From Streptomyces sp. ICBB 8177 (GTDB lineage: Bacteria; Actinomycetota; Actinomycetes; Streptomycetales; Streptomycetaceae), in NCBI RefSeq assembly GCF_003144095.1, contig NZ_NSKH01000023.1, forward strand, positions 965,611 through 1,029,610: a DNA stretch of 64,000 bases. Reading direction: 5' to 3'. Each line of letters starts with the position of its first letter. Within the stretch, counting starts at the first letter, position 1. A model generated the notes under the pieces. It was not told where the DNA came from. It saw only the letters and a program-made list of their open reading frames with translations, and did not search any database. Shown here one piece after another: positions 26,415 to 35,529 of the stretch. The translations under genes and the position numbers were made by a program.

Positions 26415-27365
26415 CTAACCGGCCGGATCGGTCGGCACCAGATCGTCCGGAGCGGTCCGCGTCGTGGGCAGCGGATAGACCGGGGGCGTGCCGCCGAACG
26501 AGGGGCACAGCGCGCGGTGGTCGCACCAGTCGCACAGCTTGCCGGGCCGCGGGCGCCAGTCACCGGTCTCGGTGGCCCGCCGGATGGCCTCCCACAGCGC
26601 CAGCAGCTTGCGCTCCACCCCGCGCAGGTCCTGCTCGGTCGGGTCGTAGGTCAGCACGTCGCCGCTGCCGAGGTAGACCAGCTGGAGGCGGCGCGGCACG
26701 ACCCCGCGCAGCCGCCACAGCACCAGCGCGTAGAACTTCATCTGGAACAGCGCCTCGGCCGCGTACTCCGGGCGCGGCGCCTTGCCCGTCTTGTAGTCGA
26801 CCACCCGCAGGTCGCCGGTGGGCGCCACGTCCAGCCGGTCCACGTAGCCGCGCAGTACCAGGCCCGACTCCAGCGCAGTCTCCACGTACAGCTCGCGCTC
26901 GGCCGGCTCAAGGCGTGTCGGGTCCTCCAGCGAGAACCAGCGCTCCACCAGCCGCTCCGCGCTCTCCAGCCACCGCGCCAGCCGCTCCGCCCCGCCCTCC
27001 GCGTCCGCCGGCGTCCCGGTTCCGCCCGCTGCCCCGGCGGCGTCCACCGCGTCCGCCACCCCGGTGGCCGAGTCCGGCGCGAACAGCTCGGCCAGCTCGG
27101 GGCGCTCGGCCAGCAGCCGCTGCCACTGCGGCGCCACCATCGAACGGGCCAGCACCGGCGTACGCTCGATCGCGGGGACGTCGAACAGCCGCTCGAGCAC
27201 CGCGTGGACCACCGTCCCGCGGGTCGCCGCCTCGCTCGGCTTCTCCGGAAGCCGGTCGATGACCCGGAAGCGGTACAGCAGCGGGCAGCGCATGAAGTCC
27301 CCGGCCCGGGACGGCGACAGCGACGACGGGGGCCTGGGAGCGGCGAGTTCGGGCCTGGCGTTCAT
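26415..27365 (-). CDS. RecB/Cas4-like PD-(D/E)XK nuclease with Fe-S cysteine cluster
   Basis: A 316-residue single-domain nuclease of the RecB/PDDEXK_1 family. It starts with SLSPSRAGDFMRCPLLYRF (first cluster cysteine), then RGTVVHAVLERLF with the metal-binding His, the catalytic LRVVDYKTGKAPR (Asp and Lys), QMKFYALVLWRL, and KLCDWCDHRALCPSF at the C-terminus with three further cysteines. The four cysteines match the 4Fe-4S arrangement of AddB and Cas4. A DNA end-processing role is inferred from the family. No helicase partner or CRISPR locus is near. The start at 27365 was chosen because family similarity begins just after it. Confidence 0.9.
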   Translation of the reverse strand: MNARPELAAPRPPSSLSPSRAGDFMRCPLLYRFRVIDRLPEKPSEAATRGTVVHAVLERLFDVPAIERTPVLARSMVAPQWQRLLAERPELAELFAPDSATGVADAVDAAGAAGGTGTPADAEGGAERLARWLESAERLVERWFSLEDPTRLEPAERELYVETALESGLVLRGYVDRLDVAPTGDLRVVDYKTGKAPRPEYAAEALFQMKFYALVLWRLRGVVPRRLQLVYLGSGDVLTYDPTEQDLRGVERKLLALWEAIRRATETGDWRPRPGKLCDWCDHRALCPSFGGTPPVYPLPTTRTAPDDLVPTDPAG

Positions 27366-27480
27366 GGCACAGACCCTAAGGGGCGCCACTGACATCGAAC
27401 GCACACCGCGTCGTTACCATCGACGGCAGACGCCCCGTACCGCATGATCGAGTACGGGGTTCACCTGACGAGGGGACACA

Positions 27481-28725
27481 GTGGACAACAGCGGGCATCC
27501 GCAGTCCGGCAGCGGGGGAGCGCCCCCCGGACCGCCACCCAAGGGCGGCGGGGACGGCAAGCGCCCGCGCGAGGCGGGAGGCGGCATCCTCATGGGCCGC
27601 CCCTTCGGAGTGCCGGTCTACGTCGCGCCCAGCTGGTTCCTGGTCGCCGCGCTCATCACCTGGGTCTTCGGCGGCCAGCTCGACCGGGTCCTGCCCGGTC
27701 TGGGCGCCGCCCGCTACCTGGTGTCGCTGTTCTTCGCGGTCGCCTTCTACGCCTCCGTGCTGGTCCACGAACTCGCCCACACGGTCGCCGCACTCCGCTT
27801 CGACCTGCCGGTGCGCCGCATCCAGCTCCAGTTCTTCGGCGGTGTCTCGGAGATCGAGAAGGAGTCCGAAAGCCCCGGCCGGGAGTTCGTGCTGGCCTTC
27901 GTCGGACCGCTGCTGTCCCTGGTGCTCGCCGGGGTCTTCTACCTCGGCATGCGCGGCGTCACCCCCGGCACCGTGCCCGGCGTGCTGCTCGCCGGGCTGA
28001 TGGTCTCCAACCTCATCGTCGCCGCCTTCAACCTGCTGCCCGGCCTGCCGCTGGACGGCGGCCGGATGCTGCGCGCCGTGGTGTGGAAGCTCAGCGGCAG
28101 GCCGATGACCGGCACCGTCGCCGCCGCCTGGACCGGCCGCGCGCTCGCCGTCGCCGTGCTGATCGGGCTCCCGCTGCTCAGCTACGCGGGCGGGCGCGGC
28201 GACCAGACGGCCGTCACCGGTGCCGACTCGCTCACCGACGCGCTGCTCGCCGCCATCCTGGCCGCCATCATCTGGACCGGCGCGGGCAACAGTTTGCGCA
28301 TGGCCCGGCTGCGCGAGCGGCTGCCCGGCCTGCGCGCCCGCACCCTGACCCGCCGCGCGGTCCCGGTCGAACCGGCCACCCCGCTGTCCGAGGCGCTGCG
28401 CCGGGCCAACGAGGCGGGCGCCCGCGCGCTGGTCGTCGTCGATCCGCAGGGGGACGCCACCGGCCTGGTCCGGGAGAGCGCGATCATGAGCATCCCCGAG
28501 CACCGCCGCCCCTGGGTCGCCGTCAGCGGCCTCACCCAGGAGCTGCGGCCCGGGATGCGGGTCTCGGCCGAGCTGTCCGGCGAGGAACTCCTGGACACCC
28601 TGCGCGAGACCCCGGCCAGCGAGTACCTGGTCCTGGAGCCCACCGGCGAGATCTACGGTGTCCTGTCCACCGCGGACGTCGAGCGGGCGTTCGTCCAGGC
28701 GATGGCCCAGCCGACCCGCCCGTAG
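27481..28725 (+). CDS. Site-2 protease (M50) with CBS domains
   Basis: A 414-residue intramembrane zinc metalloprotease. A short Gly/Pro cytoplasmic leader precedes the first membrane helix. The catalytic HExxH is in SVLVHELAHTVAALRF (about 93-108), and the third zinc ligand is the Asp of FNLLPGLPLDGGRML (about 183-197). Two more membrane helices surround these, and a CBS-domain pair occupies about 300-405 (EPATPLSEALRRANEAGARA...EYLVLEPTGEIYGVLSTADVE), suggesting regulation by adenine nucleotides. Substrates such as anti-sigma factors are typical but cannot be deduced here. It starts at GTG 27481 with GAGGGG upstream, and diverges from the nuclease gene. Confidence 0.93.
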   Translation: MDNSGHPQSGSGGAPPGPPPKGGGDGKRPREAGGGILMGRPFGVPVYVAPSWFLVAALITWVFGGQLDRVLPGLGAARYLVSLFFAVAFYASVLVHELAHTVAALRFDLPVRRIQLQFFGGVSEIEKESESPGREFVLAFVGPLLSLVLAGVFYLGMRGVTPGTVPGVLLAGLMVSNLIVAAFNLLPGLPLDGGRMLRAVVWKLSGRPMTGTVAAAWTGRALAVAVLIGLPLLSYAGGRGDQTAVTGADSLTDALLAAILAAIIWTGAGNSLRMARLRERLPGLRARTLTRRAVPVEPATPLSEALRRANEAGARALVVVDPQGDATGLVRESAIMSIPEHRRPWVAVSGLTQELRPGMRVSAELSGEELLDTLRETPASEYLVLEPTGEIYGVLSTADVERAFVQAMAQPTRP

Positions 28726-28783
28726 CCCGCCCCGACCTGGAGCGCGGGCGCCGGCGGCGGCCGGGGCACCCCCTGACCTCCGA

Positions 28784-28789
28784 TACGCT
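28784..28789 (+). promoter_or_regulatory. Probable -10 box of a leaderless trmI promoter
   Basis: TACGCT ends 6 bases before the trmI ATG at 28796; the intervening bases have no ribosome site. Confidence 0.45.
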
Positions 28790-28795
28790 GTTCAC

Positions 28796-29785
28796 ATGTC
28801 CGAACCGACCGGTGCCGCCCGCCGTCGCGGGCCCTTCCAGGTCGGGGACCAGGTCCAGCTCACCGACCCCAAGGGACGCCACCACACCTTCACGCTCGAA
28901 GCGGGCAAGAGCTTCCACACCCACAAGGGCTCTTTCCCGCACGACGAGCTGATCGGCGCCCCCGAGGGCAGTGTCGTGCGTACCACGGGGAACATCGCGT
29001 ACCTCGCGCTGCGGCCCCTGCTCCCCGACTACGTCCTGTCCATGCCCCGCGGTGCCGCCGTGGTCTACCCCAAGGACGCGGGGCAGATCCTGTCGATGGC
29101 CGACATCTTCCCCGGTGCGCGGGTGGTCGAGGCGGGAGTCGGCTCCGGCTCGCTCAGCTGCTTCCTGCTGCGCGCCGTCGGCGACCAGGGCATGCTGCAC
29201 AGCTACGAGCGCCGGCCCGACTTCGCCGAGATCGCCGCGGACAACGTGCGCCGCTACTTCGGCGGCGAGCACCCGGCCTGGCAGCTGACCGTCGGCGACC
29301 TGCAGGACAACCTGTCGGACACCGACGTCGACCGCGTCATCCTCGACATGCTCGCCCCCTGGGAGTGCCTGGACCCGGTCTCCAAGGCCCTGGTGCCCGG
29401 TGGCATGCTGTGCGCCTACGTCGCCACCACCACACAGCTGGCGCGCACCGTCGAGGCGATCCGCGAACACGGCACGTTCAACGAGCCGACCGCGTGGGAG
29501 ACCATGGTGCGCACCTGGCACGTGGAGGGTCTCGCCGTACGGCCGGACCACCGCATGATCGGCCACACCGGCTTCCTGCTCACCGCCCGCCGCCTCGCCG
29601 ACGGTGTCGAGCCCCCGATGCGCCGCCGCAGGCCCGCCAAGGGGGCCTACGGCGAGGACTACGCGGGCTGGGGGGCGAAGGACGCCACCCCGGCCGCGAG
29701 GGACGCCGCCTCGACCGCGAAGGACGCCGCCCCCGCCCCCCGCGACAGCGCCGCCGCCCCGCAGGAGGAGCCCCCGACCGCGTAG
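28796..29785 (+). CDS. trmI: tRNA (adenine-58-N1)-methyltransferase TrmI
   Basis: TrmI methylates N1 of adenine 58 in the T-loop of tRNAs using AdoMet. The 329-residue protein has the N-terminal beta-barrel (PFQVGDQVQLTDPKGRHHTF, then YLALRPLLPDYVLSMPRGA), the Rossmann motif I VVEAGVGSGSLSCFLL (about 111-126), DVDRVILDMLAPWECL and the C-terminal catalytic segment, ending GRTARPSTCQ-like on the other strand only and thus not relevant. The last 40 residues are a disordered repeat of Ala/Pro with KDA and RDA units. Actinobacteria carry this gene upstream of the proteasome region, as here. Confidence 0.93.
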   Translation: MSEPTGAARRRGPFQVGDQVQLTDPKGRHHTFTLEAGKSFHTHKGSFPHDELIGAPEGSVVRTTGNIAYLALRPLLPDYVLSMPRGAAVVYPKDAGQILSMADIFPGARVVEAGVGSGSLSCFLLRAVGDQGMLHSYERRPDFAEIAADNVRRYFGGEHPAWQLTVGDLQDNLSDTDVDRVILDMLAPWECLDPVSKALVPGGMLCAYVATTTQLARTVEAIREHGTFNEPTAWETMVRTWHVEGLAVRPDHRMIGHTGFLLTARRLADGVEPPMRRRRPAKGAYGEDYAGWGAKDATPAARDAASTAKDAAPAPRDSAAAPQEEPPTA

Positions 29786-30088
29786 CCCCGTCGCCCTGGG
29801 GGAGCCGGGTCCGCGCCCGCCCCTTTTGGGCGCACGGCGCACCCCTCGGAGCGCATGGCACGCCCCAACCCTCCGGCGCCGCCGCCGAGTTCCCCGTCGC
29901 GGGAACCCGGCGGCGGCGCCGAGCCGTTGGCTGATCAAGGGGGCGCTCCCGCGTCGCCCGCAGTCCGCATGCGCACGCGGCCCCGACGACCACCGCCCCG
30001 GTGGTCCCGCACCCGTGTGACCTGTGGCACCATGCTGGCCACCCCTTCGGACACGCCATACGGCCCGAGTTCCAGGAGACGTTCGCGC
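29786..30088. other. Intergenic region between trmI and the secreted-protein gene
   Basis: About 300 bases hold a compound hairpin (29875-29920) and, near 30073-30078, AGGAGA, the ribosome site of the next gene. I see no further gene. Confidence 0.6.
29875..29920 (+). terminator. Terminator-like compound hairpin
   Basis: A perfect 12-bp outer stem (29875-29886 with 29909-29920) encloses a 6-bp inner stem (29889-29894 with 29901-29906). It lies 89 bases after trmI. Confidence 0.65.
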
Positions 30089-30649
30089 GTGCAGCCTTCC
30101 GCCGGACCGGACCTTCCGCACACCCGCGCCACCGCGGCGCACTGGCTCGCGACCGGCCTCGGCGTCGCCGCCGCCGTCGCGATCTGCGTGGTCGCGCAAC
30201 CCGCGGGCGCCGCGCCCACCATCGCCCCCGCCACCGCACCCGGCGCCCCGAACGCCTCGGCCGCCCACTACCCCATCGCCTGCCACGGCCTGCCGGTCGA
30301 CGTGGTCTCCAAGGCCGCCGCCGACCTCGACGGCGACGGCCGCCCCGAGACGGTCGCCGTGGTCCGCTGCGACGCCCCCACCGGCACCCCGCCCAGTGGC
30401 GTCTACGTGCTCGACCCGCCCGCCACCCCGGGCGGCCGGCCGCGCGTCGTCGGCACGCTGGTCGACCCCGCCAACAAGCTCAGCCTGCGTGACTTCACCG
30501 TCACCGGGCGCACCGTCTCGGCCACCCTGCTCGGCTACTCCTCGAACCAGGTCCCGCGCTGCTGCCCGGACCTGGCGCGGAAGTTCAGCTGGGAGTGGAA
30601 CGACGGCCGCTACGTGGCGATCCCCGGCCCGCACGCCAACAGCGTCTGA
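30089..30649 (+). CDS. Small secreted protein of unknown function
   Basis: A 186-residue protein with an N-terminal signal peptide (AAHWLATGLGVAAAVAICVV, cleavage probably after QPAGA or GAAPT). The mature part has AHYPIACHGLPVDVVSKA, then AADLDGDGRPETVAVVRC, resembling the DxDGDG calcium-binding repeats of FG-GAP/dockerin type, and ends with SSNQVPRCCPDLARKFSWEW. Four cysteines could form two disulphides. The GTG start at 30089 was chosen for the signal peptide and for AGGAGA upstream. I recognise no characterised family; calcium binding is inferred. It converges on the ferredoxin gene across a 13-bp stem. Confidence 0.75.
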   Translation: MQPSAGPDLPHTRATAAHWLATGLGVAAAVAICVVAQPAGAAPTIAPATAPGAPNASAAHYPIACHGLPVDVVSKAAADLDGDGRPETVAVVRCDAPTGTPPSGVYVLDPPATPGGRPRVVGTLVDPANKLSLRDFTVTGRTVSATLLGYSSNQVPRCCPDLARKFSWEWNDGRYVAIPGPHANSV

Positions 30650-30771
30650 GGCCCGTGCCGAGAGCGTCTGCGCGACAGGCCGGCCGGGACGGGCTGCGGC
30701 CCGAGGCCGTTACGAAAAGCCTGCCGCGCCGCCCGTACGCGACCCGTGCCCGACCGGTCATCGCGGGTGAA

Positions 30772-30802
30772 CGCCCCGGCGGTTCCCCGAACCGCCGGGG
30801 CG
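30772..30802. terminator. Bidirectional terminator
   Basis: A perfect 13-bp stem (30772-30784 with 30790-30802) with a 5-base loop lies between the convergent stops at 30649 and 30808. Confidence 0.8.
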
Positions 30803-30807
30803 GCGCG

Positions 30808-31107
30808 TCACTGCGCGTCCGGCCCGTACACCTCGACGCGGTCGGAGACCCTGCGCACGTGGATGCAGTCGCCGGGACACTCCTTCGCGGAGTCCACCAC
30901 GTCGGTCAGCAGCGGCAGCGGCACGGGAACGGTCGCCCCCGGCTCTGCGCGCAACTCCTCGTCCTCGCCCTTGACGTAGGCGAGCCCGTCGATGTCCAGC
31001 TCGAAGACCTCAGGCGCGTACTGGGCGCAGATCCCGTCGCCGGTGCACAGGTCCTGGTCGATCCAGACCTCCAGCTCCTCGCCCGCAGCGCCCACAGCCT
31101 CGCTCAC
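30808..31107 (-). CDS. Small ferredoxin
   Basis: A 99-residue ferredoxin of the actinobacterial single-cluster type. The acidic N-terminal part EELEVWIDQDLCTGDGIC carries the first two cluster cysteines in C-x5-C spacing; YAPEVFELDIDGLAYV follows, and the third is in DSAKECPGDCIHVRRV. The pattern C-x5-C...C-P suggests a 3Fe-4S or single 4Fe-4S cluster; the extra Cys in CPGDC might supply a fourth ligand. Such proteins pass electrons to P450s or other oxidoreductases. None lies nearby; the gene is divergent from arc. The GTG start at 31107 has GAGGGA upstream. Confidence 0.9.
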   Translation of the reverse strand: MSEAVGAAGEELEVWIDQDLCTGDGICAQYAPEVFELDIDGLAYVKGEDEELRAEPGATVPVPLPLLTDVVDSAKECPGDCIHVRRVSDRVEVYGPDAQ

Positions 31108-31417
31108 GAAAATCCCTCGCCTGCCGTTCGTCGTCTCGCCCGGTCGTCCGGTCCGCGCCGTTGCGCAGGCCGTGCGTACCCGCCCGGGACGGTCCCGGAA
31201 CCGCCGGGAATAACGGATCCTGGCGGGTGTTGACCAAACTGACGATACAACCGGTCGCTTTCCGATGTTGTTGGGTGGGTATCTCCCTGACGTGGGGGCG
31301 CGCGCAAGGGTGAAGATCGGACACACCCCGACCGGGTTTGTGATCTAGGGGTTTCAACCCGCACCGGCCCAGGTAGGGTCTGAAAGCGTCCAGCTCCCCA
31401 TGGAGGAGGTGAGGACC
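31108..31417. other. Divergent promoter region of the ferredoxin and arc genes
   Basis: A 310-base gap richer in A and T than the genes around it. It holds a TAGGGT (31374-31379), likely the arc -10 box, and GGAGGAGG just before the arc start. A GTTTC/GAAAC-like segment at 31350-31355 has no clear partner. No gene is seen. Confidence 0.55.
31374..31379 (+). promoter_or_regulatory. Probable arc -10 box
   Basis: TAGGGT lies about 40 bases before the arc start codon; a start site near 31386 would leave a leader of about 30 bases with GGAGGAGG. Confidence 0.5.
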
Positions 31418-33184
31418 GTGGCAGCCCACGACGACGACATCAACCGTGGCAACCGGCCCGCACGGGGTTCGGAGGACCCCGCGAGCCAGGTGGCCTTTCT
31501 CGAGCAGGAAATCGCCGTCCTGCGACGTAAGCTCGCCGACTCTCCGCGTCACACGAGGATTCTCGAAGAGCGGATCGTCGAGCTCCAGGCCAACCTGGCA
31601 GGCGTGTCCGCGCAGAACGAACGGCTGGCCAACACCCTGCGTGAGGCTCGCGACCAGATCGTGGCCCTCAAGGAGGAAGTGGACCGGCTCGCCCAGCCGC
31701 CTGCCGGATTCGGTGTCTTCCTGCAAGCGAACGAGGACGGTACGGCCGACATCTTCACCGGCGGCCGGAAGCTGCGGGTGAACGTCAGCCCGTCCGTCGA
31801 GGTGGACGAACTCCGGCGTGGCCAGGAGGTCATGCTCAACGAAGCGCTCAACGTGGTCGACGCCATGGAGTTCGAGAGCGTCGGCGACATCGTCACCCTC
31901 AAGGAGATCCTGGAGGACGGCGAACGGGCGCTGGTGATAGGGCACACCGACGAGGAGCGGGTGGTCCGGCTCGCCGAGCCGCTGCTCGACGTCACCATCC
32001 GCGCAGGCGACGCCCTGCTGCTCGAGCCGCGCTCCGGCTACGTCTACGAGGTCGTCCCCAAGAGCGAGGTCGAGGAACTCGTCCTGGAGGAAGTCCCGGA
32101 CATCGACTACGACAAGATCGGCGGCCTGGGCAACCAGATCGAGCTGATCCGCGACGCGGTCGAACTCCCCTACCTCTACCCGGACCTGTTCCGGGAGCAC
32201 GAACTGCGCCCGCCCAAGGGTGTCCTGCTCTACGGCCCGCCCGGGTGCGGCAAGACGCTCATCGCGAAGGCGGTCGCCAACTCCCTTGCCAAGAAGGTCG
32301 CCGAGGTCACCGGGCAGCCCCAGGGCAAGAGCTACTTCCTGAACATCAAGGGCCCCGAGCTGCTCAACAAGTACGTCGGTGAGACCGAGCGGCACATCCG
32401 CCTGGTCTTCCAGCGGGCCCGGGAGAAGGCGAGCGAGGGCACCCCCGTCATCGTCTTCTTCGACGAGATGGAATCGCTCTTCCGCACCCGCGGCTCCGGC
32501 GTCAGCTCGGACGTGGAGAACACCATCGTCCCGCAGCTGCTCGCCGAGATCGACGGCGTCGAGGGCCTGGAGAACGTCATCGTCATCGGCGCCTCCAACC
32601 GCGAGGACATGATCGATCCGGCCATCCTGCGTCCTGGCCGGCTGGACGTGAAGATCAAGATCGAGCGTCCGGACGCCGAGGCCGCCAAGGACATCTTCTC
32701 GAAGTACCTCACCGCGAAGCTCCCGCTGCACACCGACGACCTGTCGGAGCACGGCGCCTCGCCCGAGGCCACCGTCGGCGCCATGATCCAGTCGGTGGTC
32801 GAGCGGATGTACGCCGAGTCCGAGGAGAACCGCTTCCTGGAGGTCACCTACGCCAACGGTGACAAGGAGGTCCTGTACTTCAAGGACTTCAACTCCGGTG
32901 CCATGATCCAGAACATCGTGGACCGGGCCAAGAAGATGGCGATCAAGGACTTCCTCGACCACAACCAGAAGGGCCTGCGCGTCTCCCACCTGCTCTCGGC
33001 CTGCGTGGACGAGTTCAAGGAGAACGAGGACCTGCCGAACACCACCAACCCGGACGACTGGGCCCGCATCTCCGGAAAGAAGGGCGAGCGGATCGTCTTC
33101 ATCCGCACCCTCGTCACCGGCAAGCAGGGCGCCGACACCGGTCGCTCGATCGACACCGTGGCCAACACCGGGCAGTACCTGTAG
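31418..33184 (+). CDS. arc: Proteasome-activating AAA ATPase ARC (Mpa)
   Basis: ARC/Mpa is the hexameric unfoldase that recognises Pup on tagged proteins and feeds them into the 20S proteasome. The 588-residue protein has an N-terminal coiled coil (about 13-75, [17 protein letters not shown] and [20 protein letters not shown]) that binds Pup, two OB folds (about 80-210), and the AAA domain with GPPGCGKT (about 275-282), [10 protein letters not shown] (Walker B) and RPGRLDVKI. It ends GQYL, the penultimate-Tyr gate-opening tail. The GTG start at 31418 is preferred over the ATG at 31400 because GGAGGAGG lies between them at a proper distance and the family begins (M)AAHDDDIN. Confidence 0.97.
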   Translation: MAAHDDDINRGNRPARGSEDPASQVAFLEQEIAVLRRKLADSPRHTRILEERIVELQANLAGVSAQNERLANTLREARDQIVALKEEVDRLAQPPAGFGVFLQANEDGTADIFTGGRKLRVNVSPSVEVDELRRGQEVMLNEALNVVDAMEFESVGDIVTLKEILEDGERALVIGHTDEERVVRLAEPLLDVTIRAGDALLLEPRSGYVYEVVPKSEVEELVLEEVPDIDYDKIGGLGNQIELIRDAVELPYLYPDLFREHELRPPKGVLLYGPPGCGKTLIAKAVANSLAKKVAEVTGQPQGKSYFLNIKGPELLNKYVGETERHIRLVFQRAREKASEGTPVIVFFDEMESLFRTRGSGVSSDVENTIVPQLLAEIDGVEGLENVIVIGASNREDMIDPAILRPGRLDVKIKIERPDAEAAKDIFSKYLTAKLPLHTDDLSEHGASPEATVGAMIQSVVERMYAESEENRFLEVTYANGDKEVLYFKDFNSGAMIQNIVDRAKKMAIKDFLDHNQKGLRVSHLLSACVDEFKENEDLPNTTNPDDWARISGKKGERIVFIRTLVTGKQGADTGRSIDTVANTGQYL

Positions 33185-33190
33185 GACGCC

Positions 33191-33243
33191 GTCCGGCTGC
33201 CGGGTACCGGTCCCCACCGGTACCCGCGGCCGGACATGTTTTT
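33191..33243 (+). terminator. Rho-independent terminator after arc
   Basis: An 11-bp inner stem (33201-33211 with 33216-33226) and a 7-bp outer stem (33191-33197 with 33229-33235) are followed by GTTTTT. It is one of the few terminators in the window with a clear T-tract. Confidence 0.9.
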
Positions 33244-33305
33244 CCTGGTCGGGGCCGAAGCCGAGGAAAGCGCCAAATGATCTCCCCACCGCCCTCCTCG
33301 CGCTC

Positions 33306-33311
33306 TACGCT
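33306..33311 (+). promoter_or_regulatory. Probable dop -10 box
   Basis: TACGCT lies 34 bases before the dop ATG, downstream of the arc terminator; AAGGAGGG follows as the ribosome site. Confidence 0.45.
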
Positions 33312-33344
33312 CTTCGGTACCGCGCCACGCGCAAGGAGGGCCGC

Positions 33345-34856
33345 ATGACCGTACGGCGAGTAATGGGGATCGAGACGGAGTACGGGATCTCCGTCCCGGG
33401 CCACCCGAACGCCAATGCCATGCTCACCTCGTCCCAGATCGTCAACGCCTACGCGGCGGCGATGCACCGGGCGCGCCGGGCCCGCTGGGACTTCGAGGAG
33501 GAGAACCCGCTGCGGGACGCCCGCGGCTTCGACCTCGCCCGCGACTCCGCGGACTCCAGCCAGCTCACCGACGAGGACATCGGGCTGGCCAACGTGATCC
33601 TCACCAACGGTGCCCGGCTCTACGTCGACCACGCCCACCCGGAGTACAGCGCCCCGGAGGTCACCAACCCCCGGGACGCGGTGCTGTGGGACAAGGCGGG
33701 GGAGCGGATCATGGCCGAGGCGGCCGAGCGGGCCGCACAGCTGCCCGGCGCGCAGCCCATCCACCTGTACAAGAACAACACGGACAACAAGGGCGCCTCT
33801 TACGGCACCCACGAGAACTACCTCATGAAGCGGGAGACCGCCTTCTCGGACATCGTCCGCCATCTGACCCCGTTCTTCGTCTCCCGCCAGGTCGTCACCG
33901 GCGCGGGCCGGGTCGGCCTCGGCCAGGACGGCGGGGAACACGGCTTCCAGATCAGCCAGCGGGCGGACTACTTCGAGGTCGAGGTGGGACTGGAGACCAC
34001 CCTCAAGCGGCCCATCATCAACACCCGCGACGAGCCGCACGCGGACGCCGAGAAGTACCGCAGGCTGCACGTCATCATCGGCGACGCCAACCTGTCGGAG
34101 ATCTCCACCTACCTCAAGCTGGGCACCACCTCCCTGGTCCTGTCCATGATCGAGGACGGCTTCATCGCCGTCGACCTGGCCGTGGACCAGCCGGTGCGCA
34201 CCCTGCACCAGGTCTCCCACGACCCCGGTCTGCGACACCTCATCACGCTGCGCAGCGGCCGCACTCTCACCGCGGTGCAGCTCCAGATGGAGTACTACGA
34301 GCTGGCCCGCAAGTACGTCGAGGACCGCTACGGCACCGACGCCGACGAGCAGACCAGGGACGTGCTGACCCGCTGGGAGGACGTCCTGGGGCGCCTGGAG
34401 AGCGATCCCATGAGCCTGGCGGGCGAGCTGGACTGGGTGGCCAAGCGGGAGCTGCTGGAGGGCTACCGCAGGCGCGACGGCATCGACTGGGACGCCGCCC
34501 GGCTCCACCTCGTCGACCTCCAGTACGCGGACGTACGCCCCGACAAGGGCCTGTACAACCGTCTGGTGGCCCGGGGGCGCATGAAGCGGCTGCTGGACGA
34601 GGACGCGGTCTCCAGGGCCCGTATCAAGCCTCCTGAGGACACCAGGGCGTACTTCCGGGGGCGCTGCCTGGAGCAGTACGCGGACGACGTGGCGGCCGCC
34701 TCGTGGGATTCGGTCATCTTCGACCTGCCGGGCCGTGACTCCCTGCAACGGGTGCCCACCCTGGAGCCACTGCGCGGCACCCGCAACCACGTCAAGGAAC
34801 TGCTGGACCGCTGCCGCACGGCGGAGGACCTGGTCCGGATCCTCTCGGGAGGCTGA
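33345..34856 (+). CDS. dop: Deamidase of Pup, Dop
   Basis: Dop converts the C-terminal Gln of Pup to Glu and also removes Pup from tagged proteins. It is a carboxylate-amine-ligase-fold relative of PafA. The 503-residue protein has [14 protein letters not shown] (about 6-19, Mg/ATP binding), the Dop-specific loop (about 45-80, [18 protein letters not shown]), the catalytic Asp in [12 protein letters not shown], and FKNNTDNKG-like [38 protein letters not shown] and the C-terminal Pup-binding region complete it. It lies between arc and pup and has its own promoter-like box. Confidence 0.97.
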   Translation: MTVRRVMGIETEYGISVPGHPNANAMLTSSQIVNAYAAAMHRARRARWDFEEENPLRDARGFDLARDSADSSQLTDEDIGLANVILTNGARLYVDHAHPEYSAPEVTNPRDAVLWDKAGERIMAEAAERAAQLPGAQPIHLYKNNTDNKGASYGTHENYLMKRETAFSDIVRHLTPFFVSRQVVTGAGRVGLGQDGGEHGFQISQRADYFEVEVGLETTLKRPIINTRDEPHADAEKYRRLHVIIGDANLSEISTYLKLGTTSLVLSMIEDGFIAVDLAVDQPVRTLHQVSHDPGLRHLITLRSGRTLTAVQLQMEYYELARKYVEDRYGTDADEQTRDVLTRWEDVLGRLESDPMSLAGELDWVAKRELLEGYRRRDGIDWDAARLHLVDLQYADVRPDKGLYNRLVARGRMKRLLDEDAVSRARIKPPEDTRAYFRGRCLEQYADDVAAASWDSVIFDLPGRDSLQRVPTLEPLRGTRNHVKELLDRCRTAEDLVRILSGG

Positions 34857-34986
34857 AAGGCGGCCCGGGAGGGAATCATCCAGGTGACCCCGGAGCGTTG
34901 AAGGGGTTGAACCGGCTCACCGGCCGGCCCGGGCCGCCGCGGCACGGGGCCACCGGAGAAACAGGGCCGATGTCGGACCCGGCTTG

Positions 34987-35013
34987 TAGGGTCTGATCTT
35001 GCAGGACATGCAA
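34987..35013 (+). promoter_or_regulatory. pup promoter with inverted repeat at the expected start site
   Basis: TAGGGT (34987-34992) is a likely -10 box; 6 bases on lies the perfect inverted repeat TTGCA-ggaca-TGCAA (34999-35013), spanning the predicted transcription start. GGGTGAGGGG precedes the ATG. Confidence 0.45.
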
Positions 35014-35033
35014 CCGAGCGGGGTGAGGGGCAC

Positions 35034-35249
35034 ATGGCTACCAAGGACACCGGCGGGCAGCAGCGGGCGACGCGTTCCACCGAGGAGGTCGAGGAGACCA
35101 CCGAGGACGAGCAGTCCACCTCGGACCTCAAGGAGCGCCAGGAGAAACTCTCGGACGACGTGGACTCCGTCCTGGACGAGATCGACGACGTCCTGGAGGA
35201 GAACGCGGAGGACTTCGTCCGGAGCTTTGTCCAAAAGGGCGGTCAGTAA
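35034..35249 (+). CDS. pup: Prokaryotic ubiquitin-like protein Pup
   Basis: Pup is the disordered 71-residue tag that PafA attaches to lysines of target proteins. The central coiled region SDLKERQEKLSDDVDSVLDE binds ARC, and the end EDFVRSFVQKGGQ has the invariant Gly-Gly followed by Gln, so Dop must deamidate it before ligation. The C-terminal half is strongly acidic, as in other Pups. It stands between dop and prcB. Confidence 0.98.
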   Translation: MATKDTGGQQRATRSTEEVEETTEDEQSTSDLKERQEKLSDDVDSVLDEIDDVLEENAEDFVRSFVQKGGQ

Positions 35250-35424
35250 GCCGCGAGGACCCGGCCCGCGCGACGGGAGGGAGCGCTTCCGCGAGGAGAG
35301 CGCCCCCGTCGTCGGCGGGCCGCGCCGTCCCCCGGCCCGGGCGCGGCCGACGTCGCCCGCGGTACGCGGTCGGCGTGGGCCGTTCGGCTCCGGCTCCGGA
35401 TGTGGATCACCGCCGTCCGGCGGG

Positions 35425-35430
35425 TAGGGT
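35425..35430 (+). promoter_or_regulatory. Probable prcBA -10 box
   Basis: TAGGGT lies about 100 bases before the prcB start in the 280-base gap after pup. The same hexamer occurs before arc and pup. Confidence 0.4.
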
Positions 35431-35529
35431 CCTGGCGTACCGTGCACCAACCGCAACTGACGCATCAGAAGAGCTCAAGGACGACCCGGACGTCCCACGT
35501 CGGGCCGCCGCATACCTGGAAGGAAACGT

